DNA of 64,000 nucleotides from Streptomyces sp. V1I1 (lineage in GTDB: Bacteria; Actinomycetota; Actinomycetes; Streptomycetales; Streptomycetaceae): contig NZ_JAUSZH010000001.1 of assembly GCF_030817355.1 (NCBI RefSeq), positions 5,580,501-5,644,500 on the forward strand. Reading direction: 5' to 3'. Positions 7,814 through 19,547 of this stretch are shown piece by piece. Both the position numbers and the translations under genes were made by a program. Position 1 is the stretch's first letter, and each line of letters begins with the position of its first letter. The notes beneath the pieces are model-generated. The model was not told the origin of the DNA. It saw only the letters and a list, made by a program, of their open reading frames with translations, and searched no databases.

Positions 7814-8845
7814 ATGGGGAACAACATGTCGTTCATCGGCCGTGACATGGCTGTCGACCTCGGGACCGCCAACACGCTGGTGTACGTCAGGGGCCGGGGG
7901 ATCGTCCTCAACGAGCCGTCCGTCGTCGCCATCAACACCAACACGGGCGGCATTCTCGCGGTCGGCGCCGAGGCGAAGAAGATGATCGGCCGGACACCTG
8001 GCAACATCGTTGCCGTCCGGCCGCTGAAGGACGGCGTCATCGCCGACTTCGAGATCACCGAACGGATGCTCCGCTACTTCATCCTGAAGATCCACAAGCG
8101 CCGGTACCTCGCCCGTCCGCGCGTCGTCGTCTGTGTGCCCTCCGGCATCACGGGAGTCGAGCGCCGCGCGGTCATCGAGGCGTCGACACAGGCGGGCGCC
8201 CGACAGGTGCACATCATCGAGGAGCCGATGGCCGCGGCCATCGGCTCCGGACTCCCGGTCCATGAAGCCACCGGCAATATGGTCGTCGACATCGGTGGTG
8301 GCACCACCGAAGTCGCCGTCATCTCACTCGGCGGAATCGTCACAGCACAGTCCATCCGCGTCGCCGGCGACGAGTTGGACAACGCGATCATCCAGCACAT
8401 CAAGAAGGAGTACTCACTCCTGCTCGGTGAGCGGACTGCCGAGAACATCAAGATCACCATCGGCTCCGCGTACGACATGGACAAGGACGAGCACACCGAG
8501 ATCCGCGGCCGTGACCTCGTCTCCGGTCTGCCGAAGACCGTGGTCATCTCCGCCGCCGAAGTCCGCAAGGCGATCGAGGAACCGGTCAACGCGATCGTCG
8601 ACGCCGTCAAGACCACCCTCGACAAGTGCCCGCCGGAGCTGTCCGGCGACGTGATGGACCGAGGCATCGTCCTCACCGGCGGCGGCGCCCTGCTGCGCGG
8701 CCTCGACGAGCGATTGCGCCGTGAGACCGGCATGCCGATCCATATCGCCGAGGATCCGCTGGACTCGGTGGCCCTCGGATCGGGCAAGTGCGTCGAGGAG
8801 TTCGAGGCGCTCCAGCAGGTCCTGGACGCCCAGCCCCGCCGATAG
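7814..8845 (+). CDS. mreB: Rod-shape-determining actin homologue MreB
   Basis: A 343-residue bacterial actin that polymerises under the membrane; in Streptomyces it acts mainly in spore-wall and aerial hyphal wall synthesis. The actin ATPase elements are present: phosphate-1 DLGTANT near the N-terminus, phosphate-2 [13 protein letters not shown] around residue 160, and the adenosine motif [11 protein letters not shown] near the C-terminus. The ATG at 7814 gives MGNNMSFIG; the ATG at 7826 (MSFIG), preceded by GGGGAAC, is also plausible. It heads mreB-mreC-mreD-mrdA-rodA. Confidence 0.97.
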   Translation: MGNNMSFIGRDMAVDLGTANTLVYVRGRGIVLNEPSVVAINTNTGGILAVGAEAKKMIGRTPGNIVAVRPLKDGVIADFEITERMLRYFILKIHKRRYLARPRVVVCVPSGITGVERRAVIEASTQAGARQVHIIEEPMAAAIGSGLPVHEATGNMVVDIGGGTTEVAVISLGGIVTAQSIRVAGDELDNAIIQHIKKEYSLLLGERTAENIKITIGSAYDMDKDEHTEIRGRDLVSGLPKTVVISAAEVRKAIEEPVNAIVDAVKTTLDKCPPELSGDVMDRGIVLTGGGALLRGLDERLRRETGMPIHIAEDPLDSVALGSGKCVEEFEALQQVLDAQPRR

Positions 8846-8879
8846 CGGACGGGCATGCGGATTCCTCCCCCTGCGCCCC

Positions 8880-8941
8880 TGGCGGGCGTGGGGGGACCCC
8901 CCGGCGTGGGGGAACCCCCATACGGGTGCCTGCCAACCCGT
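8880..8941. repeat. Cluster of G/C-rich palindromes between mreB and mreC
   Basis: Three small inverted repeats lie side by side: GGGGGG-A-CCCCCC, TGGGGGAACCCCCA, and ACGGGT with ACCCGT. This resembles the G/C palindromic intergenic repeats dispersed in Streptomyces genomes. It may attenuate read-through from mreB into mreC, giving more MreB than MreC/D. Confidence 0.55.
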
Positions 8942-9001
8942 GTGGCGGATCGTTGATATACAGACATCAACATTCCTACGAGGAAGGCACGGCCGTCGCA
9001 C

Positions 9002-9994
9002 GTGAGGGACACACGAGAGAGCCGGCTGCTCCTGGTGCTGCTGATCGCCATCGCGTTCGCTTTGATCACGGTGGACATCCGCGGAGGCGAGGAGTCACCG
9101 GTTGACGGCGCCCGGCAGGCCGCCGCCACGGTCTTCGGACCCGTCGAGAACGGCGTCGCGGCAGCGGTCGACCCGATAGGCAATGCCATCGGAGCCGTCC
9201 GCGACTCGGGCCGGCGTCACGACCGAATCGGCGAACTGGAGCGCGAGAACGCGCTGCTGAAGGCGAAGCTCGGCAGCAACGACCGCAACCGCAGCCGGGT
9301 GCGCGAGCTGGACAACATGCTCAAGAAGGCAGGCGCGGGACAGTACGGCATCAAGGGCGCCGAGGTCATCGCCATCGGAGCGGCCCAGGGCTTCTCCTGG
9401 ACGGTGACCATCGACGTCGGCTCCAACGACGGCATCGAGCGCGATATGACCGTCCTCAACGGCGACGGACTCGTCGGCCGGATCACCACGGTCGGCCCGA
9501 ACACCGCGACCGTACTGCTCGCCAGCGACCCGGACTTCACGGTCGGCACCCGGATGGAGAAGACCGACGAACTGGGCTTCGCCACCGGTCAGGGCGACCG
9601 TCCGCTCTCCGTACAGCTGCTCAACGGCAAGGCCAAGGTCAAGAAGGGCGACCGGCTCGTCACCTTCGGCTCGCAGGCCGACAAGCCGTTCGTGCCCGGC
9701 GTCCCGGTCGGTGAGGTCATCCGCGTCGATCCCTCCGGCGGCGACCTCACCCGGACCATCTACGTCCGCCCGTTCGTCGGCTTCACCAAGCTCGACATCG
9801 TCGGCGTCGTCGTCGTGGCGCCCAGGTCCGATCCGCGCGACACGGTCCTGCCGCCCAAGCCCGCGGCTCCCAAGCCCACGCCCACGGTCACGGTGACGGT
9901 CACCCCGTCCGCGGACGGCGAGGGCGGCGAGCAGGTCCAGGGCGACGGCCTGGATCCGGCCGACGCGAACGCCGACGACCAGAACGACGAGTAG
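9002..9994 (+). CDS. mreC: Rod-shape-determining protein MreC
   Basis: A 330-residue bitopic membrane protein of the elongasome. A single transmembrane helix lies at about residues 8-25. A coiled coil follows (RIGELERENALLKAKL, around residues 77-110), then the periplasmic-side double beta-barrel (GFSWTVTIDVGSNDGIERDM, VGEVIRVDPSGGDLTRTIYV). The C-terminal roughly 60 residues are a Pro/Thr- and acid-rich tail typical of actinomycete MreC. It bridges MreB/MreD and PBP2/RodA. The start is GTG with a GAGGAAGG upstream, and mreD follows 13 bases later. Confidence 0.95.
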   Translation: MRDTRESRLLLVLLIAIAFALITVDIRGGEESPVDGARQAAATVFGPVENGVAAAVDPIGNAIGAVRDSGRRHDRIGELERENALLKAKLGSNDRNRSRVRELDNMLKKAGAGQYGIKGAEVIAIGAAQGFSWTVTIDVGSNDGIERDMTVLNGDGLVGRITTVGPNTATVLLASDPDFTVGTRMEKTDELGFATGQGDRPLSVQLLNGKAKVKKGDRLVTFGSQADKPFVPGVPVGEVIRVDPSGGDLTRTIYVRPFVGFTKLDIVGVVVVAPRSDPRDTVLPPKPAAPKPTPTVTVTVTPSADGEGGEQVQGDGLDPADANADDQNDE

Positions 9995-10007
9995 GAGCTG
10001 ATCCGTC

Positions 10008-10685
10008 ATGCGCTTCAACCGGATGCTGCTCTCCACGACACTCGTCGTGGTCGCCCTCGTCATCCAGGTCTCCGTACTCGCCCGCCTCCAACTCCCCGGC
10101 GCCGTCCCCGACCTGCTGCTGCTCGTCGTCCTCGGACTCGCCCTCGTATACGGGCACATGGCCGGCGCCTTCATCGGCTTCGGCGCGGGCCTGCTCGCCG
10201 ACCTCGCCCCGCCCGCCGACCACGCCGCCGGGCGCTACGCACTCGTGCTCTGCGTGATCGGCTACCTCGCGGGCCTGGTGCGCCCCGACAACGGCCAGCT
10301 CAAGTCGGCCACCGGACCGATGGTCGTTGTCGTCGCGGCCGCCATCGGCTCGACGCTGCTGTACGCGGGTGTGGGCGCGCTCGTCGGCGACACCGCCGCC
10401 CGCCATGTGGGCCTGGGCAGCCTGCTGTTCACGGCCGCCGTGTACGACCTGCTCCTCGCGCCCTTCACGGTGCCGCTGATCATGGCGCTCGCCAGACGCG
10501 CCGAGAGCAATCCGCTCTCCGAGAGCCAGAGCAGCGGCGGCCCGGGCGGAAGCGACGCCGCCTCCCGCTGGCTCTCCTCCGGCACCGGCCTGCGCATCGG
10601 CAAGCAGCGCAGCGGAATGCGGGTCAAGGCGGCCAGGTCGCGGGCAGCGCGGGCCGTCCGCATAAAGGGAGTCAAGCGACTGTGA
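10008..10685 (+). CDS. mreD: Rod-shape-determining membrane protein MreD
   Basis: A 225-residue integral membrane protein with about five hydrophobic helices in the first 160 residues, beginning with LLSTTLVVVALVIQVSVLA. The motif PDLLLLVVLGLALVYGHMAG and the FGAGLLADLAPP segment are typical of MreD. The C-terminal 60 residues are basic and cytoplasmic (RIGKQRSGMRVKAARSRAA). It links MreC to the peptidoglycan synthases. It is in operon with mreC and mrdA (13- and 16-base gaps). Confidence 0.93.
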   Translation: MRFNRMLLSTTLVVVALVIQVSVLARLQLPGAVPDLLLLVVLGLALVYGHMAGAFIGFGAGLLADLAPPADHAAGRYALVLCVIGYLAGLVRPDNGQLKSATGPMVVVVAAAIGSTLLYAGVGALVGDTAARHVGLGSLLFTAAVYDLLLAPFTVPLIMALARRAESNPLSESQSSGGPGGSDAASRWLSSGTGLRIGKQRSGMRVKAARSRAARAVRIKGVKRL

Positions 10686-10701
10686 TCGAGGGGGCAGCAC
10701 C

Positions 10702-12870
10702 GTGAGCAACATTCCGGAGACCGGGCGGACCCCCCGGGTCCAGATCCGGCTCGTCGTCATCCAGGTACTTGTCTTCTCCCTCCTGCTCACCCTCGGCGGA
10801 CGCCTCTGGTACCTCCAGATCCGCAACGGGCAGGAGTACACCGACGAGGCGAAGAACAACCACGTCCAGCAGGTCGTCCAGCCCGCCGTCCGCGGCTCGA
10901 TCCTCGACGCCCGTGGCATCGCGCTCGCCGACAACGAGACCCGCCTCGTCGTCTCCGCGTCCCGCACCGAGCTGATGAAGATGAAGGACGACGGCAAAGG
11001 CGTCCTCACCCGCCTCGCGGGCGTCCTCGGCATGAAGCCGAAGGACGTCATGGACAAGGTCAGGCTCTGCGACGCCAAGACCCCGCAGCCCTGCTGGAAC
11101 GGCTCGCCGTACCAGCCGATCCCGGTCACCGACGAAGCCACCACCCAGCAGGCCCTGCAGATCCGCGAGCGCGCCGAAGACTTCCCGGGCATCACCGCCG
11201 AGCCCACCGCCGTACGCCGCTACACCGCGCCCGGCAAGGCCAACACCGCGCAGGTCCTCGGCTATCTCTCGCCCGTCACCGACGAGGAGATCACCAAGGC
11301 CAAGGACACCGACTCGCCGTTCCTCCGCTCCGACCAGGTGGGCCGCTCGGGCATCGAGCGCACCTACGACAAGGAGCTGCGCGGCAAGGCCGGAGTCACC
11401 CGCTACGAGGTCGACAACCTCGGCCGCGTCATCGGCCAGGCAGCCAAGGACGAGGCCCAGCCCGGCGCGAACCTCGTCACCTCCATCGACGCACGCGTCC
11501 AGGCGGTCGCGGAGTACGAGCTCAACGGGGCGATGAAGACCGCCCGCCTGGAGACCGACAGGAACACCGGCGAGAAGTACAAGGCGGATGCCGGCGCCGT
11601 CGTGGTGATGGAGAACAAGACCGGCCGGATCGTCTCGATGGCCTCGCAGCCGACGTACGACCCCAACTCCTGGGTCGGCGGCATCTCCGGCAAGGACTAC
11701 GCCAAGCTCACCGGCAAGGACTCCAACTACCCGCTGCTGAACCGCGCGATCCAGGGCCAGGCCGCGCCCGGCTCGATCTTCAAGGTCATCTCCTCGACCG
11801 CGGCGGTCAACGCCGGCTACCCGTTCGACGGCGACTACCCCTGCCCAAGCTCGTACTCCGTCGGCGGCCAGGTCTTCAAGAACTTCGAGTCCAAGGGCTA
11901 CGGCAGCATCAGCCTCGGCAGGGCCCTTGAGGTCTCCTGCGACACCGTCTTCTACGGCCTCGCCCACCGGGAGTGGCAGAAGGACGGCGGCATCAAGCCC
12001 AAGAAGCGCACCAACGACTGGTTCTACAAGACCGCCCACCAGTTCGGTCTCGGCAAGGAGACCGGCATCGACCTCCCCAACGAGGTCAGGGGCCGTGTAC
12101 CCGACCGCCAGTGGAAGCAGAGCTTCTGGGAGGCCAACAAGGACGGCTGGTGCAAGCAGGGCAAGAAGGACGGCGACTACGTCGAGAAGATCGCGTACGA
12201 GAACTGCCTCGAAGGCAACCGGATGCGTGCCGGTGACTCCGTCAACTACTCCATCGGTCAGGGCGACACCCTCGTCACCCCGATCCAGATGGCCACGATC
12301 TACGCGGCGATCGCCAACGGCGGCACCCTGTACAACCCCACCATCGGCAAGGCCGTGATCAGCGCGGACGGCAAGACGGTCCAGGCGATCAAGCCGAAGT
12401 CCCACGGCAAGCTGCCCATGGACGCCGACACCCGGTCGCAGATAGACAAAGCCCTCGCGGGAGTCACGACCCGCGGATCGGCCGCCTGGCGCTTCGGCGG
12501 CTGGCCGCAGGACAAGATCCCGATGCACGCCAAGACGGGTACCGCCGAGGTCTACGGCAAGCAGACGACCTCCTGGTTCGTCTCGTACACCGAGGACTAC
12601 ACGATCATCATGACGATCGCCCAGGGTGGTACCGGATCCGGTGCCTCGGGACCGGCCGTGCGCAAGATCTACGAGGCGATGTACGGACTCGACGAGGAGG
12701 GCGGCCAGGACCTGAAGAAGGCCCTGCTGCCCAAGCCGCAGACGGCGCTGCCGAAGATCGAGCCCGACGGCTCCATCGAAGCCCCCAAGATCGAGCCGTA
12801 CGCGCCTGAGGAAGAGGAGCCTCCGGCCGAGGAACAGCAGCTCGCGGGCGCACCCGCGCGGAGGGACTGA
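10702..12870 (+). CDS. mrdA: Penicillin-binding protein 2 (class B transpeptidase)
   Basis: A 722-residue class B PBP that cross-links peptidoglycan during lateral or spore-wall growth, acting outside the membrane. The N-terminal anchor is at about residues 17-37. The dimerisation/pedestal domain spans about residues 50-300. The transpeptidase domain has all three motifs: SIFK at S358-K361, SVN at S513-N515 and KTG at K611-G613. The C-terminal 70 residues are a Pro/Glu-rich tail. The start is GTG, and rodA begins four bases after the stop, so this PBP and its SEDS partner are translationally coupled. Confidence 0.96.
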   Translation: MSNIPETGRTPRVQIRLVVIQVLVFSLLLTLGGRLWYLQIRNGQEYTDEAKNNHVQQVVQPAVRGSILDARGIALADNETRLVVSASRTELMKMKDDGKGVLTRLAGVLGMKPKDVMDKVRLCDAKTPQPCWNGSPYQPIPVTDEATTQQALQIRERAEDFPGITAEPTAVRRYTAPGKANTAQVLGYLSPVTDEEITKAKDTDSPFLRSDQVGRSGIERTYDKELRGKAGVTRYEVDNLGRVIGQAAKDEAQPGANLVTSIDARVQAVAEYELNGAMKTARLETDRNTGEKYKADAGAVVVMENKTGRIVSMASQPTYDPNSWVGGISGKDYAKLTGKDSNYPLLNRAIQGQAAPGSIFKVISSTAAVNAGYPFDGDYPCPSSYSVGGQVFKNFESKGYGSISLGRALEVSCDTVFYGLAHREWQKDGGIKPKKRTNDWFYKTAHQFGLGKETGIDLPNEVRGRVPDRQWKQSFWEANKDGWCKQGKKDGDYVEKIAYENCLEGNRMRAGDSVNYSIGQGDTLVTPIQMATIYAAIANGGTLYNPTIGKAVISADGKTVQAIKPKSHGKLPMDADTRSQIDKALAGVTTRGSAAWRFGGWPQDKIPMHAKTGTAEVYGKQTTSWFVSYTEDYTIIMTIAQGGTGSGASGPAVRKIYEAMYGLDEEGGQDLKKALLPKPQTALPKIEPDGSIEAPKIEPYAPEEEEPPAEEQQLAGAPARRD

Positions 12871-12873
12871 GCC

Positions 12874-14076
12874 ATGGCCGGCACGAATGGCTTCTCCGTC
12901 TCCGGATACGGGCCCAAGCGAGGTGGCCTGTGGTCGCGGCTGTCCGCCCGCGACTCCGTGGTGCGCAAGCTCGACTGGCCGCTGCTGCTGTCCGCGATCG
13001 CGCTGTCCTTGGTGGGCACGCTGCTGGTGTGGTCGGCGACCCGCAACCGCACCGAGCTCAACCAGGGCGACCCGTACTACTTCTTCTTCCGCCACGCCCT
13101 CAACACCGGGATCGGCCTCGCGCTGATGATCGGCACGATCTGGCTCGGGCACCGCACCCTGCGCGGCGCGGTCCCGGTGCTGTACGGGCTCTCCGTGGTG
13201 CTCGTTCTGCTGGTGCTCACGCCGCTCGGCGCGACCATCAACGGCGCGCACGCGTGGATCGTGATCGGCGGCGGCTTCTCCCTCCAGCCCTCGGAGTTCG
13301 TGAAGATCACGATCATTCTGGCGATGGCGATGCTGCTGGCCGCGCGCGTGGACGCGGGCGACCAACTGCACCCCGACCACCGGACGGTCGCCAAGTCCCT
13401 GGGCTTCGCGGTCCTGCCGATGGTGATCGTCATGCTGATGCCGGACCTCGGTTCGGTGATGGTGATGGCGGTGATCGTGCTCGGCGTGCTGCTCGCCTCC
13501 GGCGCCTCCAACCGCTGGATCCTCGGGTTGATCGGCGCCGGCGTCATCGGTGGCGTGATGGTCACCGCGCTCGGGCTGCTGGACGAGTACCAGATCAACC
13601 GCTTCGCGGCGTTCGCCAACCCGGAACTCGACCCGGCCGGCGTCGGCTACAACACCAACCAGGCGCGGATCGCGATCGGATCGGGCGGACTGACCGGCAC
13701 CGGCCTGTTCAAGGGCTCCCAGACGACCGGCCAGTTCGTCCCCGAACAGCAGACGGACTTCGTATTCACCGTCGCGGGCGAGGAACTGGGCTTCCTGGGG
13801 GCGGGCCTGATCCTGCTGCTGCTCGGCGTCATCCTGTGGCGCGCCTGCCGCATCGCACGTGAGACGACCGAGCTGTACGGCACGATCGTGGCCGCCGGGA
13901 TCATCGCCTGGTTCGCCTTCCAGTCCTTCGAGAACATCGGAATGACGCTCGGGATCATGCCGGTGGCGGGCCTGCCGCTGCCGTTCGTGTCGTACGGAGG
14001 CACCTCGATGTTCGCGGTCTGGATCGCGATCGGGCTGCTCCAGTCGATCCGGGTGCAGCGGCCGATAACTGCCTAG
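12874..14076 (+). CDS. rodA: SEDS peptidoglycan glycosyltransferase RodA
   Basis: A 400-residue polytopic protein of the SEDS family (about 10 transmembrane helices) that polymerises lipid II glycan strands with PBP2. Family features are GGGFSLQPSEFVKI, the MPDLGSVMV segment, and the C-terminal GIMPVAGLPLPFVSYGGTSM, close to the SEDS signature. About 35 cytoplasmic residues precede the first helix. It is the last gene of the mre cluster; the following gene has its own promoter-like element. Confidence 0.95.
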   Translation: MAGTNGFSVSGYGPKRGGLWSRLSARDSVVRKLDWPLLLSAIALSLVGTLLVWSATRNRTELNQGDPYYFFFRHALNTGIGLALMIGTIWLGHRTLRGAVPVLYGLSVVLVLLVLTPLGATINGAHAWIVIGGGFSLQPSEFVKITIILAMAMLLAARVDAGDQLHPDHRTVAKSLGFAVLPMVIVMLMPDLGSVMVMAVIVLGVLLASGASNRWILGLIGAGVIGGVMVTALGLLDEYQINRFAAFANPELDPAGVGYNTNQARIAIGSGGLTGTGLFKGSQTTGQFVPEQQTDFVFTVAGEELGFLGAGLILLLLGVILWRACRIARETTELYGTIVAAGIIAWFAFQSFENIGMTLGIMPVAGLPLPFVSYGGTSMFAVWIAIGLLQSIRVQRPITA

Positions 14077-14113
14077 GTGAACACATGGGATGCCACGGAG
14101 GCCCTCCGGGAAC

Positions 14114-14119
14114 TAGATT
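14114..14119 (+). promoter_or_regulatory. Putative -10 element of a leaderless CYTH-CHAD transcript
   Basis: TAGATT ends six bases before the ATG of the CYTH-CHAD gene. No ribosome binding site is present between them, consistent with transcription starting at the start codon. Confidence 0.4.
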
Positions 14120-14125
14120 CGGTTC

Positions 14126-15652
14126 ATGGCGGATACGAAGCGTGAGATCGAGCGGAAGTACGAAGCCAATCCCGAGACCCGACTGCCGGACCTGACCGGA
14201 GTCGCAGGGGTGTCGGCCGTCCACGACAAAGGCGTCGTCGAGCTCGACGCCGTCTACTACGACACCGCCGACCTGCGCCTCGCCGCCGCCTCCATCACCC
14301 TGCGCCGCAGGACGGGCGGCACGGACGCGGGCTGGCACCTCAAGCTCCCGGTCGCCCCGGGCGTACGGGACGAGATCAGCGCACCCCCGTCCGATACGGT
14401 CCCGCACAGCCTTGAGGGCCTGGTCCGCGCCCGCACCCGGGACGCCGAACTCACGCCCGTGGTACGCCTGCGGTCCTCCAGAGACGTCCGCCACCTGGTC
14501 GACGCGGACGGCGCGCTGCTGGCCGAGCTGAGCAGGGACGCGGTCCACGCGGAACGCCTCATCGACGGCGGCCGCACGGCGCAGTGGGACGAGATCGAGG
14601 TCGAGCTCGCCGACGACGCGGATCCGTCCATCCTCGACGCGGTCGAGAAGAAGCTTCGCAAGGCAGGCGTGCGCCCGGCGAAGGCGCCGTCGAAGCTGGC
14701 CAGGGCGCTGGCGGAGACCGCCCCCAAGGGGGACAAGCGGGCGGCACCACCCTCCTCGGAACCCCCGCAGACCGCCGGCGAACACATCCTCGCCTACCTG
14801 CGGGAACAGGCCGACGCACTGCTCGCGTACGACCCCGGCGTGCGCCGTGACCTGCCCGACTCGGTGCACCAGATGCGGGTCGCCACGCGACGGATGCGCA
14901 GCGCGTTCAAGACGTACCGGAAGGTCATCGACCGGACCGTCACCGATCCGATCGGCGACGAGCTCAAGTGGCTCGCGGGCGAGCTGGGCGTCGCACGCGA
15001 CCAGGAGGTGCTCGCCGAGCGGCTGCGGTCGCGGATCGACGCCGTGCCCAGGACCCTGCTGCTCGGCCCGGTGCGCGGACGGCTGCGTATCTGGACCGCG
15101 GCCCATGGCTCCGGCGCCCGCCGCAAGGCCGTCGCCGTGCTCGACACCAAGCGCTATCTCTCGCTCCTGGAGTCGCTGGACGCGCTGCTCAGCGACCCGC
15201 CGCTGCTGAAGGCGGCGGGCGGCGCGGCCGCCAGGGTGATCCCCAAGGCGGTCCTGAAGGACTACGACCGGCTGGCCGCCCGGGTCGACCATGCCCTGGA
15301 GCTGCCTCCCGGTGAGGAGCGGGACCTGGCCATGCACGACGCCCGCAAGGCCGCCAAGCGCGCCCGGTACGCGGGCGAGGCGGCGACGCCCGCGCTCGGC
15401 AAGGCGGCCAAGAAGTTCGCCAAGCGGATGAAGGCCGTGCAGTCGGTGCTCGGTGACCACCAGGACAGCGTCGTGGCCCGCGAAGTCCTGCGGAACCTCG
15501 CGATCCAGGCGCATGCGGCGGGGGAGTCCGCCTTCACCTGGGGACTGCTGTACGGGCGGGAGGAGGCACAGGCCGCGCAGCGGGAGGCGGAGCTGCCGGG
15601 GGTGTGGAAGGAGGCGTCCGCCCCCAAACTGCGAGCGGATCTGACCGGCTGA
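14126..15652 (+). CDS. CYTH and CHAD domain protein
   Basis: A 508-residue two-domain protein. The N-terminal CYTH domain (about residues 1-205) has the ExExK motif as E7, E9 and K11 and a tunnel rich in Arg/Lys/Glu. This fold binds triphosphates or polyphosphate, as in inorganic triphosphatases and class IV adenylate cyclases. The CHAD domain (about residues 215-500) is helical with conserved histidines (SVHQMRVATRRMRSAFK, MHDARKAAKRARYAGE) and binds inorganic polyphosphate. The likely role is polyphosphate binding or hydrolysis of triphosphate; an adenylate cyclase role is less likely. Confidence 0.93.
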   Translation: MADTKREIERKYEANPETRLPDLTGVAGVSAVHDKGVVELDAVYYDTADLRLAAASITLRRRTGGTDAGWHLKLPVAPGVRDEISAPPSDTVPHSLEGLVRARTRDAELTPVVRLRSSRDVRHLVDADGALLAELSRDAVHAERLIDGGRTAQWDEIEVELADDADPSILDAVEKKLRKAGVRPAKAPSKLARALAETAPKGDKRAAPPSSEPPQTAGEHILAYLREQADALLAYDPGVRRDLPDSVHQMRVATRRMRSAFKTYRKVIDRTVTDPIGDELKWLAGELGVARDQEVLAERLRSRIDAVPRTLLLGPVRGRLRIWTAAHGSGARRKAVAVLDTKRYLSLLESLDALLSDPPLLKAAGGAAARVIPKAVLKDYDRLAARVDHALELPPGEERDLAMHDARKAAKRARYAGEAATPALGKAAKKFAKRMKAVQSVLGDHQDSVVAREVLRNLAIQAHAAGESAFTWGLLYGREEAQAAQREAELPGVWKEASAPKLRADLTG

Positions 15653-15704
15653 GCGTCAAGGTACGCTTGATGGTCACCCTTGCCCGCTCACGAGAGACAC
15701 CAAG

Positions 15705-17639
<1,935 letters not shown>

Positions 17640-17822
17640 AGGGACCTGAACGGCGTCCGGTCCCAATGCCGGAGGCTCGGGCTGCCAAGGGCCGAGCACC
17701 GTCCCTCAGTGTTCGCGCCCAAGGGCGTACCGAGGCCGCCCCGTTACCTCGCCGGGAGGACGCCGCCAAGCGGCTGATCTCCGTGGCGGGTCGAGGATCC
17801 GCCCGCCGGGGGCGCTGGGACG

Positions 17823-19445
17823 ATGCGCCCCATGACATCCAAGGCGGGCACGGAGGGTTCGACCAAGGGGGGACTCGTCCTGCTGACACTCGCGGCCGGG
17901 CAGTTCCTGATGGCGCTCGACAGCTCTGTCATGAACGTTTCGATCGCGACGGTGGCCGACGATGTCGGCACAACGGTGACAGGCATCCAGGGGGCGATCA
18001 CGGCCTACACGCTCGTGATGGCGATGTTCATGATCCCTGGCGGCAAGGTCGGCGCGATCATCGGCCGCAAGCGTGCGTTCATGATCGGCTGCGGCATCTA
18101 CGGCTGCGGATCCCTGACGACGGCGCTTGCCCCGAACCTGCCTGTGCTCCTGTTCGGCTGGTCGTTCCTCGAAGGCGTCGGGGCGGCGCTCATCCTGCCC
18201 GCGATCGTGGCGCTCGTCGCCGGCAACTTCGCCGTGGCACGCCGCCCCGCCGCCTACGGACTCGTCGCGGCCGCAGGAGCCGTGGCGATCGCGGTCGGGC
18301 CGATCATCGGGGGTGTCGCGACGACGTACTTCTCGTGGCGCTGGGTCTTCGTCGGTGAGGTCGTAATCGTGCTCGCCATCCTGGTGCTCGCCCGCCGCGT
18401 CGCCGACGCGCAACCCGACCAACGCCACCGCCTCGATCTCGTCGGCGCCGCGCTCTCCGCTCTCGGGCTCGGGAGCTTCGTCTACGGCGTACTCCGCTCG
18501 GACGAATGGGGCTGGTTCCAGCCGAAGCCCGACGCGCCCTCCTGGCTCGGGATCTCGCTGGTCGTGTGGCTGATGCTGGCGGGTCTGCTCCTGATCTGGC
18601 TCTTCCTGCGCTGGGAGGCGCGCCTGGTGGAGCAGCGCAAGGAGCCCCTCGTGGACCCGGCGCTTCTGCGGAACAAGCAGCTCACCGGCGGCCTGACGAT
18701 GTTTTTCTTCCAGTACCTCGTACAGATGGGCGTGTTTTTCGTCGTACCGCTCTACCTGTCGGTCGCCCTCGGCCTGTCCGCGCTCAAGACAGGCGCACGC
18801 ATCCTGCCGCTCTCGCTGACACTGCTGGCCGCCGCGATCCTGATCCCGCGTCTCTTCCCGCACGTCTCGCCGCGGCGCGTGGTGCGGCTCGGGATCCTTG
18901 CGTTGCTCGCGGGTGCGGTGGTCCTGATGGCCGCGCTCGACGCGGACGCCGGTGCGGAAATCGTCACCATCCCTCTCCTGTTGATCGGGCTCGGCATGGG
19001 CGCGCTGGCGTCTCAGCTCGGATCGGTCACTGTGTCCGCAGTGCCGGACAAGCAGAGCGCGGAGGTCGGCGGCATCCAGAACGCCGTCACCAACCTCGGC
19101 GCCTCGATCGGTACGGCACTCGCCGGGTCGATCCTGATCGCCGCGCTGACGGCTTCGTTCCTTACCAGCGTCGAGCAGAATGAGGCGATCCCGGCCGACG
19201 TCAAGAGCCAGGCGACCGTCGAACTCCAAAGCGGCGTGCCCTTCCTGTCGGATGCCCAGCTCAAGGACGCCCTCGACGAGGCGGGCACGAGCACGGAGGT
19301 GACTCAGGCCGCGCTCGACGCGAACGAGGCAGCGAGGCTCGACGGCCTGCGCGCCGCACTCGCCATCCTCGCTCTCACCGCTCTCCTCGCGATGTTCTTC
19401 ACCCAACGGATCCCGACCACCCAGCCCGGCGCGACGGAAGCGTAG
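17823..19445 (+). CDS. MFS transporter, DHA2 family (14 TM drug/H+ antiporter type)
   Basis: A 540-residue exporter with about 14 hydrophobic helices. Motif A-like GGKVGAIIGRKRAF follows the second helix, and LDSSVMNVSIATVADDVG in helix 1 matches motif D1 of DHA2 drug exporters (LDxTVVNVALP type). The family couples proton import to export of drugs or metabolites across the cytoplasmic membrane. The substrate cannot be assigned. The start may be the ATG at 17823 or at 17835; neither has a clear ribosome binding site. It separates the TIGR03960 gene from its usual neighbours, suggesting later insertion. Confidence 0.9.
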   Translation: MRPMTSKAGTEGSTKGGLVLLTLAAGQFLMALDSSVMNVSIATVADDVGTTVTGIQGAITAYTLVMAMFMIPGGKVGAIIGRKRAFMIGCGIYGCGSLTTALAPNLPVLLFGWSFLEGVGAALILPAIVALVAGNFAVARRPAAYGLVAAAGAVAIAVGPIIGGVATTYFSWRWVFVGEVVIVLAILVLARRVADAQPDQRHRLDLVGAALSALGLGSFVYGVLRSDEWGWFQPKPDAPSWLGISLVVWLMLAGLLLIWLFLRWEARLVEQRKEPLVDPALLRNKQLTGGLTMFFFQYLVQMGVFFVVPLYLSVALGLSALKTGARILPLSLTLLAAAILIPRLFPHVSPRRVVRLGILALLAGAVVLMAALDADAGAEIVTIPLLLIGLGMGALASQLGSVTVSAVPDKQSAEVGGIQNAVTNLGASIGTALAGSILIAALTASFLTSVEQNEAIPADVKSQATVELQSGVPFLSDAQLKDALDEAGTSTEVTQAALDANEAARLDGLRAALAILALTALLAMFFTQRIPTTQPGATEA

Positions 19446-19547
19446 CGATGGGCAATCGCCGTCCTGTTCGGTTCGGTCTCTGCCTACGGACGTGCCCTCA
19501 AGTGACCCAGGGCGCCGGGCGTTCGCGCTCCCCGGCACAATGGGCCG